Positions 56,967 to 64,000 of a DNA stretch of 64,000 nt are shown piece by piece. The notes under the pieces are model-generated. The model was not told the origin of the DNA, searched no databases, and saw only the letters and a list, made by a program, of their open reading frames with translations. The position numbers and the translations under genes are program-made. Every line of letters starts with the position of its first letter. Positions within the stretch are counted from its first letter, which is position 1. This DNA is from Candidatus Neomarinimicrobiota bacterium (GTDB lineage: Bacteria; Fidelibacterota; Marinisomatia; Marinisomatales; TCS55), in the NCBI GenBank assembly GCA_018651745.1, contig JABIDL010000010.1, forward strand, positions 1 to 64,000, in the 5' to 3' direction.

Positions 56967-58304
56967 TTAAATAATATCTTTGACTTTATTCGCAAGATTT
57001 TGGGCGATCTCTTTTGTTGGACCTTCAGAATAAATTCGCATAATAGGTTCAGTATTGGATATTCTAATGTGAATCCATCGATCATCCCAAGTGAACTTTA
57101 ATCCATCTTGAGAGTCAATTATTGCATTCTTAAAAACAATTTTTGCTTTTGTAAAAAGTTCCTCAGGATTGAAATCACCCAATTCAATCCGATCTTTTAC
57201 CATCTTAAATTGAGGAAGCGATTGAAACCATTCACTTAATGGCTTATCGGTTTGTGTCATTCGGTGTAGCACCAAAGCAGACGCAACTAGTGCATCTCGA
57301 CCATAATGATTTTCGGAAAGAATGACACCACCATTCCCTTCCCCACCTAACTCTGATTCCAATTCTTTCATTTTATTGACAACATGAATTTCACCAATCG
57401 GAGTTCTTTTTACCATACTTCCATGTTGGTCAGCTATCTTTTCAAGAGCAAGCGTGGTCGATAAATTAGTAACAATATATTTATTTGAACTATTTTCGGC
57501 AAGATATCCGTCCGCTGCCATGACCAATGTGTACTCTTCACTCAATGGGATTCCTTTGTCGGAAACAATAGCTAATCGGTCCCCGTCAGGATCTAATGCA
57601 AAACCAGCATCTGCTCCAGACTCAATGACTGCCGAACAAAGATCTGTAATATTTTTGGGGAGTGGTTCAGGCGATCGCGGAAAATCAAGATCGGTTTCAC
57701 AATTCAGGCGAATGACTTCACATCCTAATGATTCCAGCAAATGAGGAATTGCTTCTGAACCTGCGCCATTTACCGCATCTACAACAATTTTATAATTCCG
57801 ACTACGAATCGCTTTTGTATTAATACATTTGAGACTTACTATGTGAATAATATGACGTTGAATTGAATTTTGATCAGGAAGGTGTAAACCTCTGTCTTGT
57901 GCCTTAGGAATTGAAATTCCAGTATCCATTAATTGAAATAATCTACCGCACAATTCTGAATCAAAAAATGTACCGTCTTTGGTTATAAATTTTAGGCCAT
58001 TCCATTCAGATGGATTGTGACTTGCGGTAACAACAATTCCGCCGGCAGCATCCGTGGAAGCTGTCATAAACTGAATAGTGGGTGTGGGTGCAATACCAAC
58101 TTCAATTACATCCCTTCCGAAAGATAATAATGTCTGGATGAAGTAATCAGAAATATCCGATCCGGAAGGTCTTGGATCTCGGCCAACAAATATCACTCCC
58201 GGATTCAGGAGTTGGTGAGCGCCAGAGGCTGCGGATTTAATAAATTCGCGGGACAGATCTGAATCTGCGAGCCCTCGAATTCCTGATATACTTCGATTTA
58301 TCAT
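56967..58304 (-). CDS. Phosphohexomutase-type (PMM/PGM/GlmM superfamily) enzyme
   Basis: 445 residues of the alpha-D-phosphohexomutase superfamily: phosphoserine motif TASHNP (about 93-98), metal-binding DPDGDR (near 238-243), and the C-terminal phosphate-binding SNTEPIMRIYSEGP. It would move phosphate between C1 and C6 (or C5) of a sugar. Archaeal members act as phosphopentomutases, and its position before DeoC, ALDH and PNP suggests (deoxy)ribose-1- to 5-phosphate conversion; phosphomannomutase or GlmM activity is equally possible by sequence. Confidence 0.85.
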   Translation of the reverse strand: MINRSISGIRGLADSDLSREFIKSAASGAHQLLNPGVIFVGRDPRPSGSDISDYFIQTLLSFGRDVIEVGIAPTPTIQFMTASTDAAGGIVVTASHNPSEWNGLKFITKDGTFFDSELCGRLFQLMDTGISIPKAQDRGLHLPDQNSIQRHIIHIVSLKCINTKAIRSRNYKIVVDAVNGAGSEAIPHLLESLGCEVIRLNCETDLDFPRSPEPLPKNITDLCSAVIESGADAGFALDPDGDRLAIVSDKGIPLSEEYTLVMAADGYLAENSSNKYIVTNLSTTLALEKIADQHGSMVKRTPIGEIHVVNKMKELESELGGEGNGGVILSENHYGRDALVASALVLHRMTQTDKPLSEWFQSLPQFKMVKDRIELGDFNPEELFTKAKIVFKNAIIDSQDGLKFTWDDRWIHIRISNTEPIMRIYSEGPTKEIAQNLANKVKDII

Positions 58305-58317
58305 AAGGTTAAAATAA

Positions 58318-58347
58318 AAAAGGCTCGTAAAATACTACGAGCCTTTT
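58318..58347. terminator. Bidirectional rho-independent terminator
   Basis: AAAAGGCTCGTA (58318-58329) and TACGAGCCTTTT (58336-58347) form a perfect 12-bp stem with a 6-base loop. A-rich and T-rich ends allow termination in both directions. It lies between rpsU and the phosphomutase gene, so it separates the sigma factor/S21 transcript from the nucleoside catabolism genes. Confidence 0.9.
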
Positions 58348-58368
58348 CGGAAAAATGTTTCGTTCGAT

Positions 58369-58566
58369 TTATCGTCTTTTAAGCCGATTAAGCCGAGAAA
58401 TTCTTCGGATACTTTTTTTCCGGATTTCCCTTTTTTCATCACTCGGTTTAACGAAAAACGCTTTGCGTCTAACCTCTCTGAGAACACCTGCGCGTTCCCA
58501 TTTTTTCTTAAAACGTCTCAGCGCACGTTCCAGCGGTTCTCCATCTCTTACTTGAATTTCAACCAA
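58369..58566 (-). CDS. rpsU: 30S ribosomal protein S21
   Basis: 65 residues, very basic, matching bS21: VEIQVRDGEPLERALRRFKKK then the helical basic tail ending in RRISRLNRLKRR. The longest frame starts with GTG at 58575, but that codon touches the AGGAGG box; TTG at 58566 sits 8 bases after it and gives the expected family N-terminus. It follows the sigma-factor gene by about 25 bases and ends before a strong terminator, so sigA-rpsU form one transcript. Confidence 0.92.
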   Translation of the reverse strand: MVEIQVRDGEPLERALRRFKKKWERAGVLREVRRKAFFVKPSDEKREIRKKSIRRISRLNRLKRR

Positions 58567-58574
58567 TTCATTCA

Positions 58575-58580
58575 CCTCCT
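58575..58580 (-). promoter_or_regulatory. Perfect AGGAGG ribosome binding site for rpsU (decides a TTG start)
   Basis: On the minus strand AGGAGG (58580-58575) is followed by eight bases and then TTG at 58566-58564. A perfect Shine-Dalgarno at ideal spacing makes the TTG the likely start. Confidence 0.65.
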
Positions 58581-58590
58581 GTCAATTGGT

Positions 58591-59445
58591 TTACCCTAAA
58601 TAGGTTCTTAGTGATTTACTGCGGGATCGATGACGAAGGCGTCTTATTGCCTTCTCCTTGATCTGGCGGACCCGTTCGCGAGTGAGACTGAATTCTTCTC
58701 CAATCTCATTCAGAGTCAGCGCATAATCCCGATCAATTCCAAAATACATTTTTATAACCATCTTCTCCCTGTCCTTTAACGTAGCTAGGGATTGACGGAT
58801 TTCATCTTTGAGCGATTCGCTCATCAATAAATCATCTGGCGGTGTTTCGCCATCATCTTCAATTACATCTAGAAGTGAATTTTTTTCTCCATCGCGAAAA
58901 GGTTCATTTAGCGATTGATGACGCCGGGAAATTCGCATTGCATCTACAACTTCATCACTCGTCATTTCCAGCATTCGCCCAATTTCATTATCACGTGGTG
59001 CACGCTCAACCTCTGCTTCAAGCTTCTCTGCGGTCTTAGTAATCTTAGAAATAGTTCCTACACGGTTAAGCGGAAGACGTACAATTCTTGAATGTTCAGC
59101 AAGTGCCTGCAAAATAGATTGGCGGATCCACCATACAGCGTAAGAAATAAATTTAAATCCTCTTGTTTCATCGAATCTTCCGGCAGCTTTAATTAGACCC
59201 AGATTCCCTTCATTAATAAGGTCAGTTAATGGGAGACCCTGCCCCTGATAATCTTTTGCAACTGACACGACAAATCGCAGGTTCGATTCAACCATTTCTT
59301 TGAGCGCAAGGCGATCATCCTTTTTGATTCGAATTGCCAATTCCACTTCGCGATCCGGATGAAGCGGTTCGTATTTTCCAATCTCTTCCAAATATTGACT
59401 GAGACTGCGATTTGATTCGTTAATAGATCTTCCAGCTTTTGCCAT
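58591..59445 (-). CDS. rpoD: Primary sigma factor RpoD/SigA, short Bacteroidota-like form
   Basis: 284 residues from ATG 59445, which has AGGA at 6 bases. It lacks the region 1.1 and the large non-conserved insert of the E. coli protein. Region 1.2 [14 protein letters not shown], region 2 [15 protein letters not shown] with [15 protein letters not shown], region 3, and region 4 [30 protein letters not shown] are all present. The length and sequence are like the housekeeping sigma of the FCB group. The longer frame to 59505 would add a non-conserved hydrophobic stretch. Confidence 0.95.
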   Translation of the reverse strand: MAKAGRSINESNRSLSQYLEEIGKYEPLHPDREVELAIRIKKDDRLALKEMVESNLRFVVSVAKDYQGQGLPLTDLINEGNLGLIKAAGRFDETRGFKFISYAVWWIRQSILQALAEHSRIVRLPLNRVGTISKITKTAEKLEAEVERAPRDNEIGRMLEMTSDEVVDAMRISRRHQSLNEPFRDGEKNSLLDVIEDDGETPPDDLLMSESLKDEIRQSLATLKDREKMVIKMYFGIDRDYALTLNEIGEEFSLTRERVRQIKEKAIRRLRHRSRSKSLRTYLG

Positions 59446-59589
59446 TATTATTCCTATATTTATTTCGTTTCGAGCTAAGAAATATACACTAAATAATAAT
59501 ACCACTCAAGCTATCCAATGAAAAAAATTTCTTGGAGTTTTCTTCATATGCTGAGGTTCTACAAAAACTACCATGAATTCATACTAATC

Positions 59590-59604
59590 CGACTATATTA
59601 GTCG
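59590..59604. promoter_or_regulatory. IscR/Rrf2-like operator dyad
   Basis: CGACTA-TAT-TAGTCG is a perfect 6-bp inverted repeat with a 3-base centre, about 68 bases before the Rrf2-family gene. The half-site resembles the GACTA...TAGTC core of IscR type 1 sites, as I recall them. Together with the adjacent Rrf2 gene it suggests autoregulation of the suf transcript, with the sigma-factor gene also reading away from this region. Confidence 0.6.
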
Positions 59605-59671
59605 TAAATAAGTCTTGGTCTATATTTTTTTGATTGGGTAAATTGCTAACCTTGAATAAATAGGAAAAATT

Positions 59672-60073
59672 ATGCTTAAAATTACACGAAAAATTGAATA
59701 CGCTCTTTTAGCTCTGAGACACATGCAAGCAAAAGAATTTGGCACAGTAACATCTGCATCAGATATTGCCGATCGGTACGCTATTCCAAATGAAATTCTA
59801 GCAAAAACTATGCAGCTTATGGCACGAGAAAAAATTGTAGATGCGGTGAAAGGCCCTCATGGCGGTTATCGCATTAAAGCAGATTTAAATAAAATCACCC
59901 TAACTGAATTTTTCGAAAAGGTTGAAGGGCCATTAGGATTAATGGATTGCTATTTTGATTCAGGGTGTGTTCAAATAGATTGTTGTACAATCCGTTCTCC
60001 CATTCAAAAAATTAATGACAGCCTACGAAAAATGTTTTCAAACATGACCGTAAGGGAAATTACATCCGTCTAA
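59672..60073 (+). CDS. Rrf2-family Fe-S regulator, IscR-like
   Basis: 133 residues with a winged helix N-terminus (KIEYALLALRHMQ, ASDIADRYAIP) and the wing GPHGGYRI. The cysteines C93, C99 and C105 have the IscR spacing of [2Fe-2S] ligands (C104 is extra), so it probably senses cluster status. It leads a unit with sufT, sufA and sufB and probably represses it through the dyad at 59590-59604. AGGA precedes the ATG. Confidence 0.88.
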   Translation: MLKITRKIEYALLALRHMQAKEFGTVTSASDIADRYAIPNEILAKTMQLMAREKIVDAVKGPHGGYRIKADLNKITLTEFFEKVEGPLGLMDCYFDSGCVQIDCCTIRSPIQKINDSLRKMFSNMTVREITSV

Positions 60074-60090
60074 TTTAAAAGGAAGACATC

Positions 60091-60471
60091 ATGGCCAAAA
60101 TCACAAAAGAGAATGTAATTGAAGTATTAAAACAATGTTACGATCCTGAAATTCCCGTGGACCTATGGAGTCTTGGACTTATTTATGAAATCGACATTCA
60201 GGATAATTACGAAGGTGCTCAATCTGACGTAAATATTGTTATGTCGCTTACCACTCCCGGATGTTCAATGGGGCAGCATATGGCGGAAGATATTCGCACC
60301 AAACTCGAAGCAAACGACGGTATTAATCAAGCATTTGTCCGAGTAACATTTGATCCGCCATGGGAACCGAAGATGATGAGTGAGGAAGCAAAAAATAAAC
60401 TTGGATTTTCGCCTAGTCCTTCGACGGGACAAACTGGTGAAACATCTAACATTAATACGGAGTGGGAATAA
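60091..60471 (+). CDS. sufT: SufT-type Fe-S assembly protein (MIP18/DUF59)
   Basis: 126 residues. The DUF59 core is clear: YDPEIPVDLWSLGLIY, the invariant Cys in LTTPGCSMGQ, and DPPWEPKMMSEEA. SufT is an auxiliary factor in Fe-S cluster maturation. The C-terminal 20 residues are a polar tail. It overlaps the next gene by one base (TAATG). Confidence 0.88.
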   Translation: MAKITKENVIEVLKQCYDPEIPVDLWSLGLIYEIDIQDNYEGAQSDVNIVMSLTTPGCSMGQHMAEDIRTKLEANDGINQAFVRVTFDPPWEPKMMSEEAKNKLGFSPSPSTGQTGETSNINTEWE

Positions 60472-60839
60472 TGGAAAAAACAAAAAATCAAATTGCCAAA
60501 AATTATACTAATGCAGAGATTGTTATAACCGACAAAGCGGCAAAGCGACTAAAAGCAGTGATGGAATCAGAAGAAAAACCCGGGCACGCGCTTAGGCTCT
60601 CTGTGGTTGGCGGCGGGTGTTCCGGGATGAGCTACAATATGTCTTTCGAATCAGAGCAAAAAGAATTCGACAAGGTATTTGAAAGCAACGGCGTAACCAT
60701 TTACTGTGATTTAAAAAGCTACCTCTACCTTAAAGGGGTTGTAATAGATTTTTCAAACGATATGCTTTCTGGCGGTTTTCAGATTAAAAATCCAAATGCA
60801 GAAAGAACTTGTGGTTGCGGAACGAGTTTCTCTGCATAA
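60471..60839 (+). CDS. A-type Fe-S carrier (SufA/IscA/ErpA family)
   Basis: About 122 residues from the ATG at 60471 (longer frame starts GTG 60462). The three cluster cysteines are present: one in GGGCSGMSY and two in CGCG near the C-terminus. It carries or inserts Fe-S clusters in the cytoplasm. The specific paralogue cannot be told. Confidence 0.92.
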   Translation: MEKTKNQIAKNYTNAEIVITDKAAKRLKAVMESEEKPGHALRLSVVGGGCSGMSYNMSFESEQKEFDKVFESNGVTIYCDLKSYLYLKGVVIDFSNDMLSGGFQIKNPNAERTCGCGTSFSA

Positions 60840-60843
60840 AAAC

Positions 60844-62292
60844 ATGACAATGAATCAAAACATATTAGATAAAGCCGTCAACCAAGACTATCAATACGGT
60901 TTTACGACAGAAATCGAGCAAGATACTTTTCTGCCTGGGTTAGATGAAAATGTCATTAAAAAAATATCTGATATTAAACAAGAACCGGAATTTTTGCTCG
61001 AATGGAGACTAAAAGCATTTCGCCATTGGATGAAAATGGAAGAACCAAATTGGGCTAAAGTGACCTATAATCCCATTGATTATCAGGCAATCAGTTATTA
61101 TTCCGCGCCAAAAGATAAGCCCAAATACGAAAGTTTGGATGATGTGGATCCCGAACTTCTTAAAACGTATGAAAAACTCGGTATTCCTTTAGAAGAGCAA
61201 AAACAACTTGCCGGTGTTGCGGTAGATGCCGTATTCGATTCTGTTTCTGTCGCCACTACTTTCAAATCAGAATTAAAAAAACATGGAGTCATTTTCTGTC
61301 CTTTTTCCGAAGCAGTACGACAGCATCCTGAATTGATAAAAAAATATTTAGGGTCTGTTGTTCCGCATACCGATAATTTTTTCGCGGCTCTTAACTCGGC
61401 GGTATTTTCTGATGGAAGTTTTGTTTACATCCCAAAAGGCGTCAAATGCCCTATGGAACTCAGTACCTACTTTCGTATCAACGCATTAAATACAGGGCAA
61501 TTTGAACGCACACTCATTATTGCCGATGAAGGGAGCCAGGTTAGTTATCTTGAAGGATGCACAGCGCCGATGCGAGACGAAAATCAGCTTCACGCTGCTG
61601 TTGTGGAACTCATCGCCCACAAAGATGCAACCATCAAATATTCGACAGTTCAAAACTGGTACCCCGGAGATCCAAAAACAGGCAAGGGTGGTATTTATAA
61701 TTTTGTGACAAAGCGCGGTACTTGTCTCGAAGATAATGCAAGAATCACATGGACACAGGTAGAAACCGGATCTGCCATTACTTGGAAATATCCAAGTGTC
61801 ATTTTAAAGGGCAATAATGCAGTCGGCGAATTTTATTCTGTAGCTTTGGCAAATAATTTTCAGCAAGCAGACACCGGAACTAAAATGATCCATATAGGAA
61901 AGAATACCAAAAGCACCATTATTTCAAAAGGTATTTCCGCAGGTCAGGGACAAAACACTTATCGCGGTTCAGTGAAAATTATGAAGAATGCAGAGAACGC
62001 TCGCAATTATTCTCAATGCGATTCTATTTTAATCGGAGATAAATGCGGAGCACATACTTTTCCCTATATAGATGTTCGTAATCCGACCGCCCAAATGGAA
62101 CACGAAGCATCCACATCAACCATTGGCGAGGACCAACTTTTTTATGCAAACCAACGCGGAATTTCCACAGAAGATGCGGTTTCGATGATTGTAAACGGAT
62201 TCTGTAAAGAAGTCTTTAGAGAATTGCCAATGGAATTTGCCGTAGAAGCACAAAAACTTATGGAAGTTAGTCTTGAAGGATCGGTGGGATAA
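60844..62292 (+). CDS. sufB: SufB Fe-S cluster scaffold subunit
   Basis: About 482 residues from ATG 60844 (or 60850); the longer frame overlaps sufA. Conserved blocks such as [36 protein letters not shown] and [15 protein letters not shown] are clear. In the SufBC2D complex it holds the nascent cluster; the SufC ATPase and SufD are not in the 1.7 kb after it, where a peptidase gene starts. They are presumably elsewhere in the genome. Confidence 0.96.
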   Translation: MTMNQNILDKAVNQDYQYGFTTEIEQDTFLPGLDENVIKKISDIKQEPEFLLEWRLKAFRHWMKMEEPNWAKVTYNPIDYQAISYYSAPKDKPKYESLDDVDPELLKTYEKLGIPLEEQKQLAGVAVDAVFDSVSVATTFKSELKKHGVIFCPFSEAVRQHPELIKKYLGSVVPHTDNFFAALNSAVFSDGSFVYIPKGVKCPMELSTYFRINALNTGQFERTLIIADEGSQVSYLEGCTAPMRDENQLHAAVVELIAHKDATIKYSTVQNWYPGDPKTGKGGIYNFVTKRGTCLEDNARITWTQVETGSAITWKYPSVILKGNNAVGEFYSVALANNFQQADTGTKMIHIGKNTKSTIISKGISAGQGQNTYRGSVKIMKNAENARNYSQCDSILIGDKCGAHTFPYIDVRNPTAQMEHEASTSTIGEDQLFYANQRGISTEDAVSMIVNGFCKEVFRELPMEFAVEAQKLMEVSLEGSVG

Positions 62293-62345
62293 AATTCCTC
62301 CAAGATTGAATACAATAATAATAACAAGAAAGGATACTAAAAATA

Positions 62346-64000
62346 ATGTTTCGAATTAAATCGTTTATCTTTTTCAGTTTTGCAGTGCTGATACAATTTT
62401 ATTGTGCAGGGCCTTCCCTTGCAATTACATCCAATGAACTTGAATCTCATGTTCAATTTTTAGCATCGGATAATCTCGAAGGACGCTTCCCCGGCACAGA
62501 CGGAGGAATGTTGGCAGCAAATTATGTCAAAAACAAATTCATCAAATCGGGATTAACATTATTAGGTGAAGCTGGTTTCCAATATTTTGAAGTCACAACT
62601 GATGTTTCTTTGGGGGAATCAAACTCAATGCAAATTGGGGAATCATCTTACGAAGTGGAAAAAGATTTTATTCCTATTTCATATTCGCAAAGCAGCTCTC
62701 TTCAAGCACCGGTAACGTTTGTTGGTTACGGTTTTGATTTTAATACCGACAGTCTATCCCGGAATGATTATTCGAACATGGATGTCTCAGGGAAATGGGT
62801 TTTAATCTTGAGGGGGTCACCCGATGGAAATAACCCGCATGGAGAATACAACGCTTATAGTTCAATTCGACAAAAAATTACCGTGGCAAAAGATCATCAA
62901 GCAGCCGGAGTTATATTTGTTTCCGGAGTAGAGTTTGATGAAAAAGATGAACTGATTCCAATGCAATATGAACAAGGTTCCTCGGCGATTAGCCTTCCAA
63001 TAATTCATGTACGAAGACACCTTGTAGATTCAGTATTAAAAGAATCTCATAAAACAATTGCATCATTAGAGGTCGAACTGAATTCTGATGAAAACATAAT
63101 TAATGCCATTGAAGTCAATCAACTTGTTTCTGTAACAACTGATGTGGTTTATACTAACGTTCAAACACAAAATGTCATTGGATTTCTACCCGGAACTGAT
63201 GAGTTATTGCAGGATGAATATATTGTTCTTGGCGCTCATTATGACCATCTCGGCTATGGCGGTCACCATTCCGGATCTCGCAGGCCTGATGAAAATGAAA
63301 TTCACAATGGAGCGGATGATAATGCGTCTGGGACTTCTGTTTTAATCGAATTGGCTGAAAAATTTTCAAAAGAAAAACTTAATAAACGAAGTGTGATATT
63401 TATAGCATTCGGATCGGAAGAAATGGGGCTTTTGGGATCAAAATATTTTGTGAAAAGTAATTTGATTGATAAAAGTAAAATTCAAATTATGATAAATATG
63501 GATATGGTTGGGCGTTTAGATGAAACAGAACAAAAAATTAGTATAAGCGGAACCCAAACCGCCATCGATCTGGAGAAATCTCTTGAAGAAATTCTCAAGT
63601 CTCAACATATCCAACATTCATTTTCACCCGAAGGATATGGACCTTCTGATCATTCCAGCTTTTATGTAAACGATGTACCTGTATTGTTCTTCTTTACCGG
63701 GTCTCACAGTGATTATCACACTCCAACAGATGATGCCGATAAAATTAATTATATCGGCATGCAATCCGTTTTAGAATTAGTCTTTTCAGTAGCAATTCAA
63801 TATGCAACTATGAATGATCGTTTTGTTTTTCAAGAAGCGGGGCCGAAAAAAAGAGAAGAACGTCAACGATTTAAAGTTTCACTGGGAATTATGCCGGATT
63901 ATACCTATTCGGAAACAAAAGGATTGCGTATCGATGCCATTCTAAAAGATAAACCTGCCGAAAAAGGTGGATTGCTGGACGGAGATATTATTATTGAAAT
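62346..64000 (+). CDS. Exported M28-family metallopeptidase (cut by window end)
   Basis: The frame is open from the ATG at 62346 to the window edge (at least 551 residues). A signal sequence (about 1-23) leads into a PA-like insert (about 120-220) and the M28 zinc site: GAHYDHLG, NGADDNASG, SEEMG, NMDMVG, and SDYHTP. After the catalytic domain a PDZ-like segment begins (GLRIDAILKDKPAEKGGL). It likely cleaves N-terminal residues from peptides in the periplasm. AAGAAAGGA precedes the start. Confidence 0.9.
   Translation, partial: MFRIKSFIFFSFAVLIQFYCAGPSLAITSNELESHVQFLASDNLEGRFPGTDGGMLAANYVKNKFIKSGLTLLGEAGFQYFEVTTDVSLGESNSMQIGESSYEVEKDFIPISYSQSSSLQAPVTFVGYGFDFNTDSLSRNDYSNMDVSGKWVLILRGSPDGNNPHGEYNAYSSIRQKITVAKDHQAAGVIFVSGVEFDEKDELIPMQYEQGSSAISLPIIHVRRHLVDSVLKESHKTIASLEVELNSDENIINAIEVNQLVSVTTDVVYTNVQTQNVIGFLPGTDELLQDEYIVLGAHYDHLGYGGHHSGSRRPDENEIHNGADDNASGTSVLIELAEKFSKEKLNKRSVIFIAFGSEEMGLLGSKYFVKSNLIDKSKIQIMINMDMVGRLDETEQKISISGTQTAIDLEKSLEEILKSQHIQHSFSPEGYGPSDHSSFYVNDVPVLFFFTGSHSDYHTPTDDADKINYIGMQSVLELVFSVAIQYATMNDRFVFQEAGPKKREERQRFKVSLGIMPDYTYSETKGLRIDAILKDKPAEKGGLLDGDIIIE

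Overview
The window is a gene-dense, AT-rich stretch of a bacterial chromosome that looks like a free-living, Gram-negative member of the FCB group. Candidatus Marinimicrobia (SAR406) is my best guess, by inference and not by a marker search. The evidence is: a short Bacteroidota-style housekeeping sigma factor; DUF4835, DUF2723, DUF4920 and DUF4139 proteins; LptC as a lipoprotein; KDO and LPS genes; a GatCAB subunit; an outer-membrane barrel fusion; and many start/stop overlaps. TGA is a normal stop in this genome, since many genes end on it, with one exception described below. No phage, insertion sequence, CRISPR array or defence island is visible.

Layout. 1-332: tRNA-Asn with a downstream hairpin. 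333-8473 (minus): Ig-like lipoprotein, mannose-1-phosphate guanylyltransferase, a small conserved protein, an EF-G paralogue, a HIT hydrolase, and a solute symporter with a small membrane partner. 8542-15573 (plus): a tyrosine/homogentisate catabolic cluster (HisC-like aminotransferase, HPPD, fumarylacetoacetase, homogentisate dioxygenase, flavin reductase-like protein, a shrunken adenylate-forming-enzyme relative, a secreted barrel-like protein). 15583-21980 (minus): a peroxiredoxin with an in-frame UGA at its catalytic position, a PepSY membrane protein, DUF4920, a YgbA-like protein, Tgt, and a large metallopeptidase/beta-propeller/barrel fusion. 22182-24854 (plus): LpxH, a HEAT-repeat lipoprotein and a secreted Sm-like protein. 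24868-35762 (minus): CCA-adding-type enzyme, GatC, KdsB, PyrG, KdsA, KdsC, LptC, LptB, RpoN, HflK, HflC, ArgF. 35837-36691 (plus): DUF4835. 36688-59445 (minus): sigma factor and S21; a nucleoside/deoxyribose catabolic set (phosphohexomutase-type enzyme, DeoC, ALDH, half-length ALDH, PNP); RlmD; a K+ channel with a cyclic-nucleotide-binding partner; ValS; DUF4139; RecG; DUF1844; DUF2723; and a deoxysugar/glycosyltransferase set. 59672-64000 (plus): an Rrf2 regulator with SufT, SufA-like and SufB proteins, then a secreted M28 peptidase cut by the window edge.

The main discovery is at 15583-16038. Two ORF fragments join in one uninterrupted frame through a TGA that sits exactly where the peroxidatic cysteine of a BCP-type peroxiredoxin belongs. 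A hairpin fitting the bacterial SECIS rules follows it. The gene is therefore very likely a selenoprotein that ordinary gene calling would truncate. Secondary points of interest are the eroded ANL-type protein in the tyrosine cluster, the half-length ALDH lacking the catalytic half, an IscR-like dyad operator in front of the suf genes, the protease/propeller/barrel fusion, and a recurring Sm-like segment in three envelope proteins.
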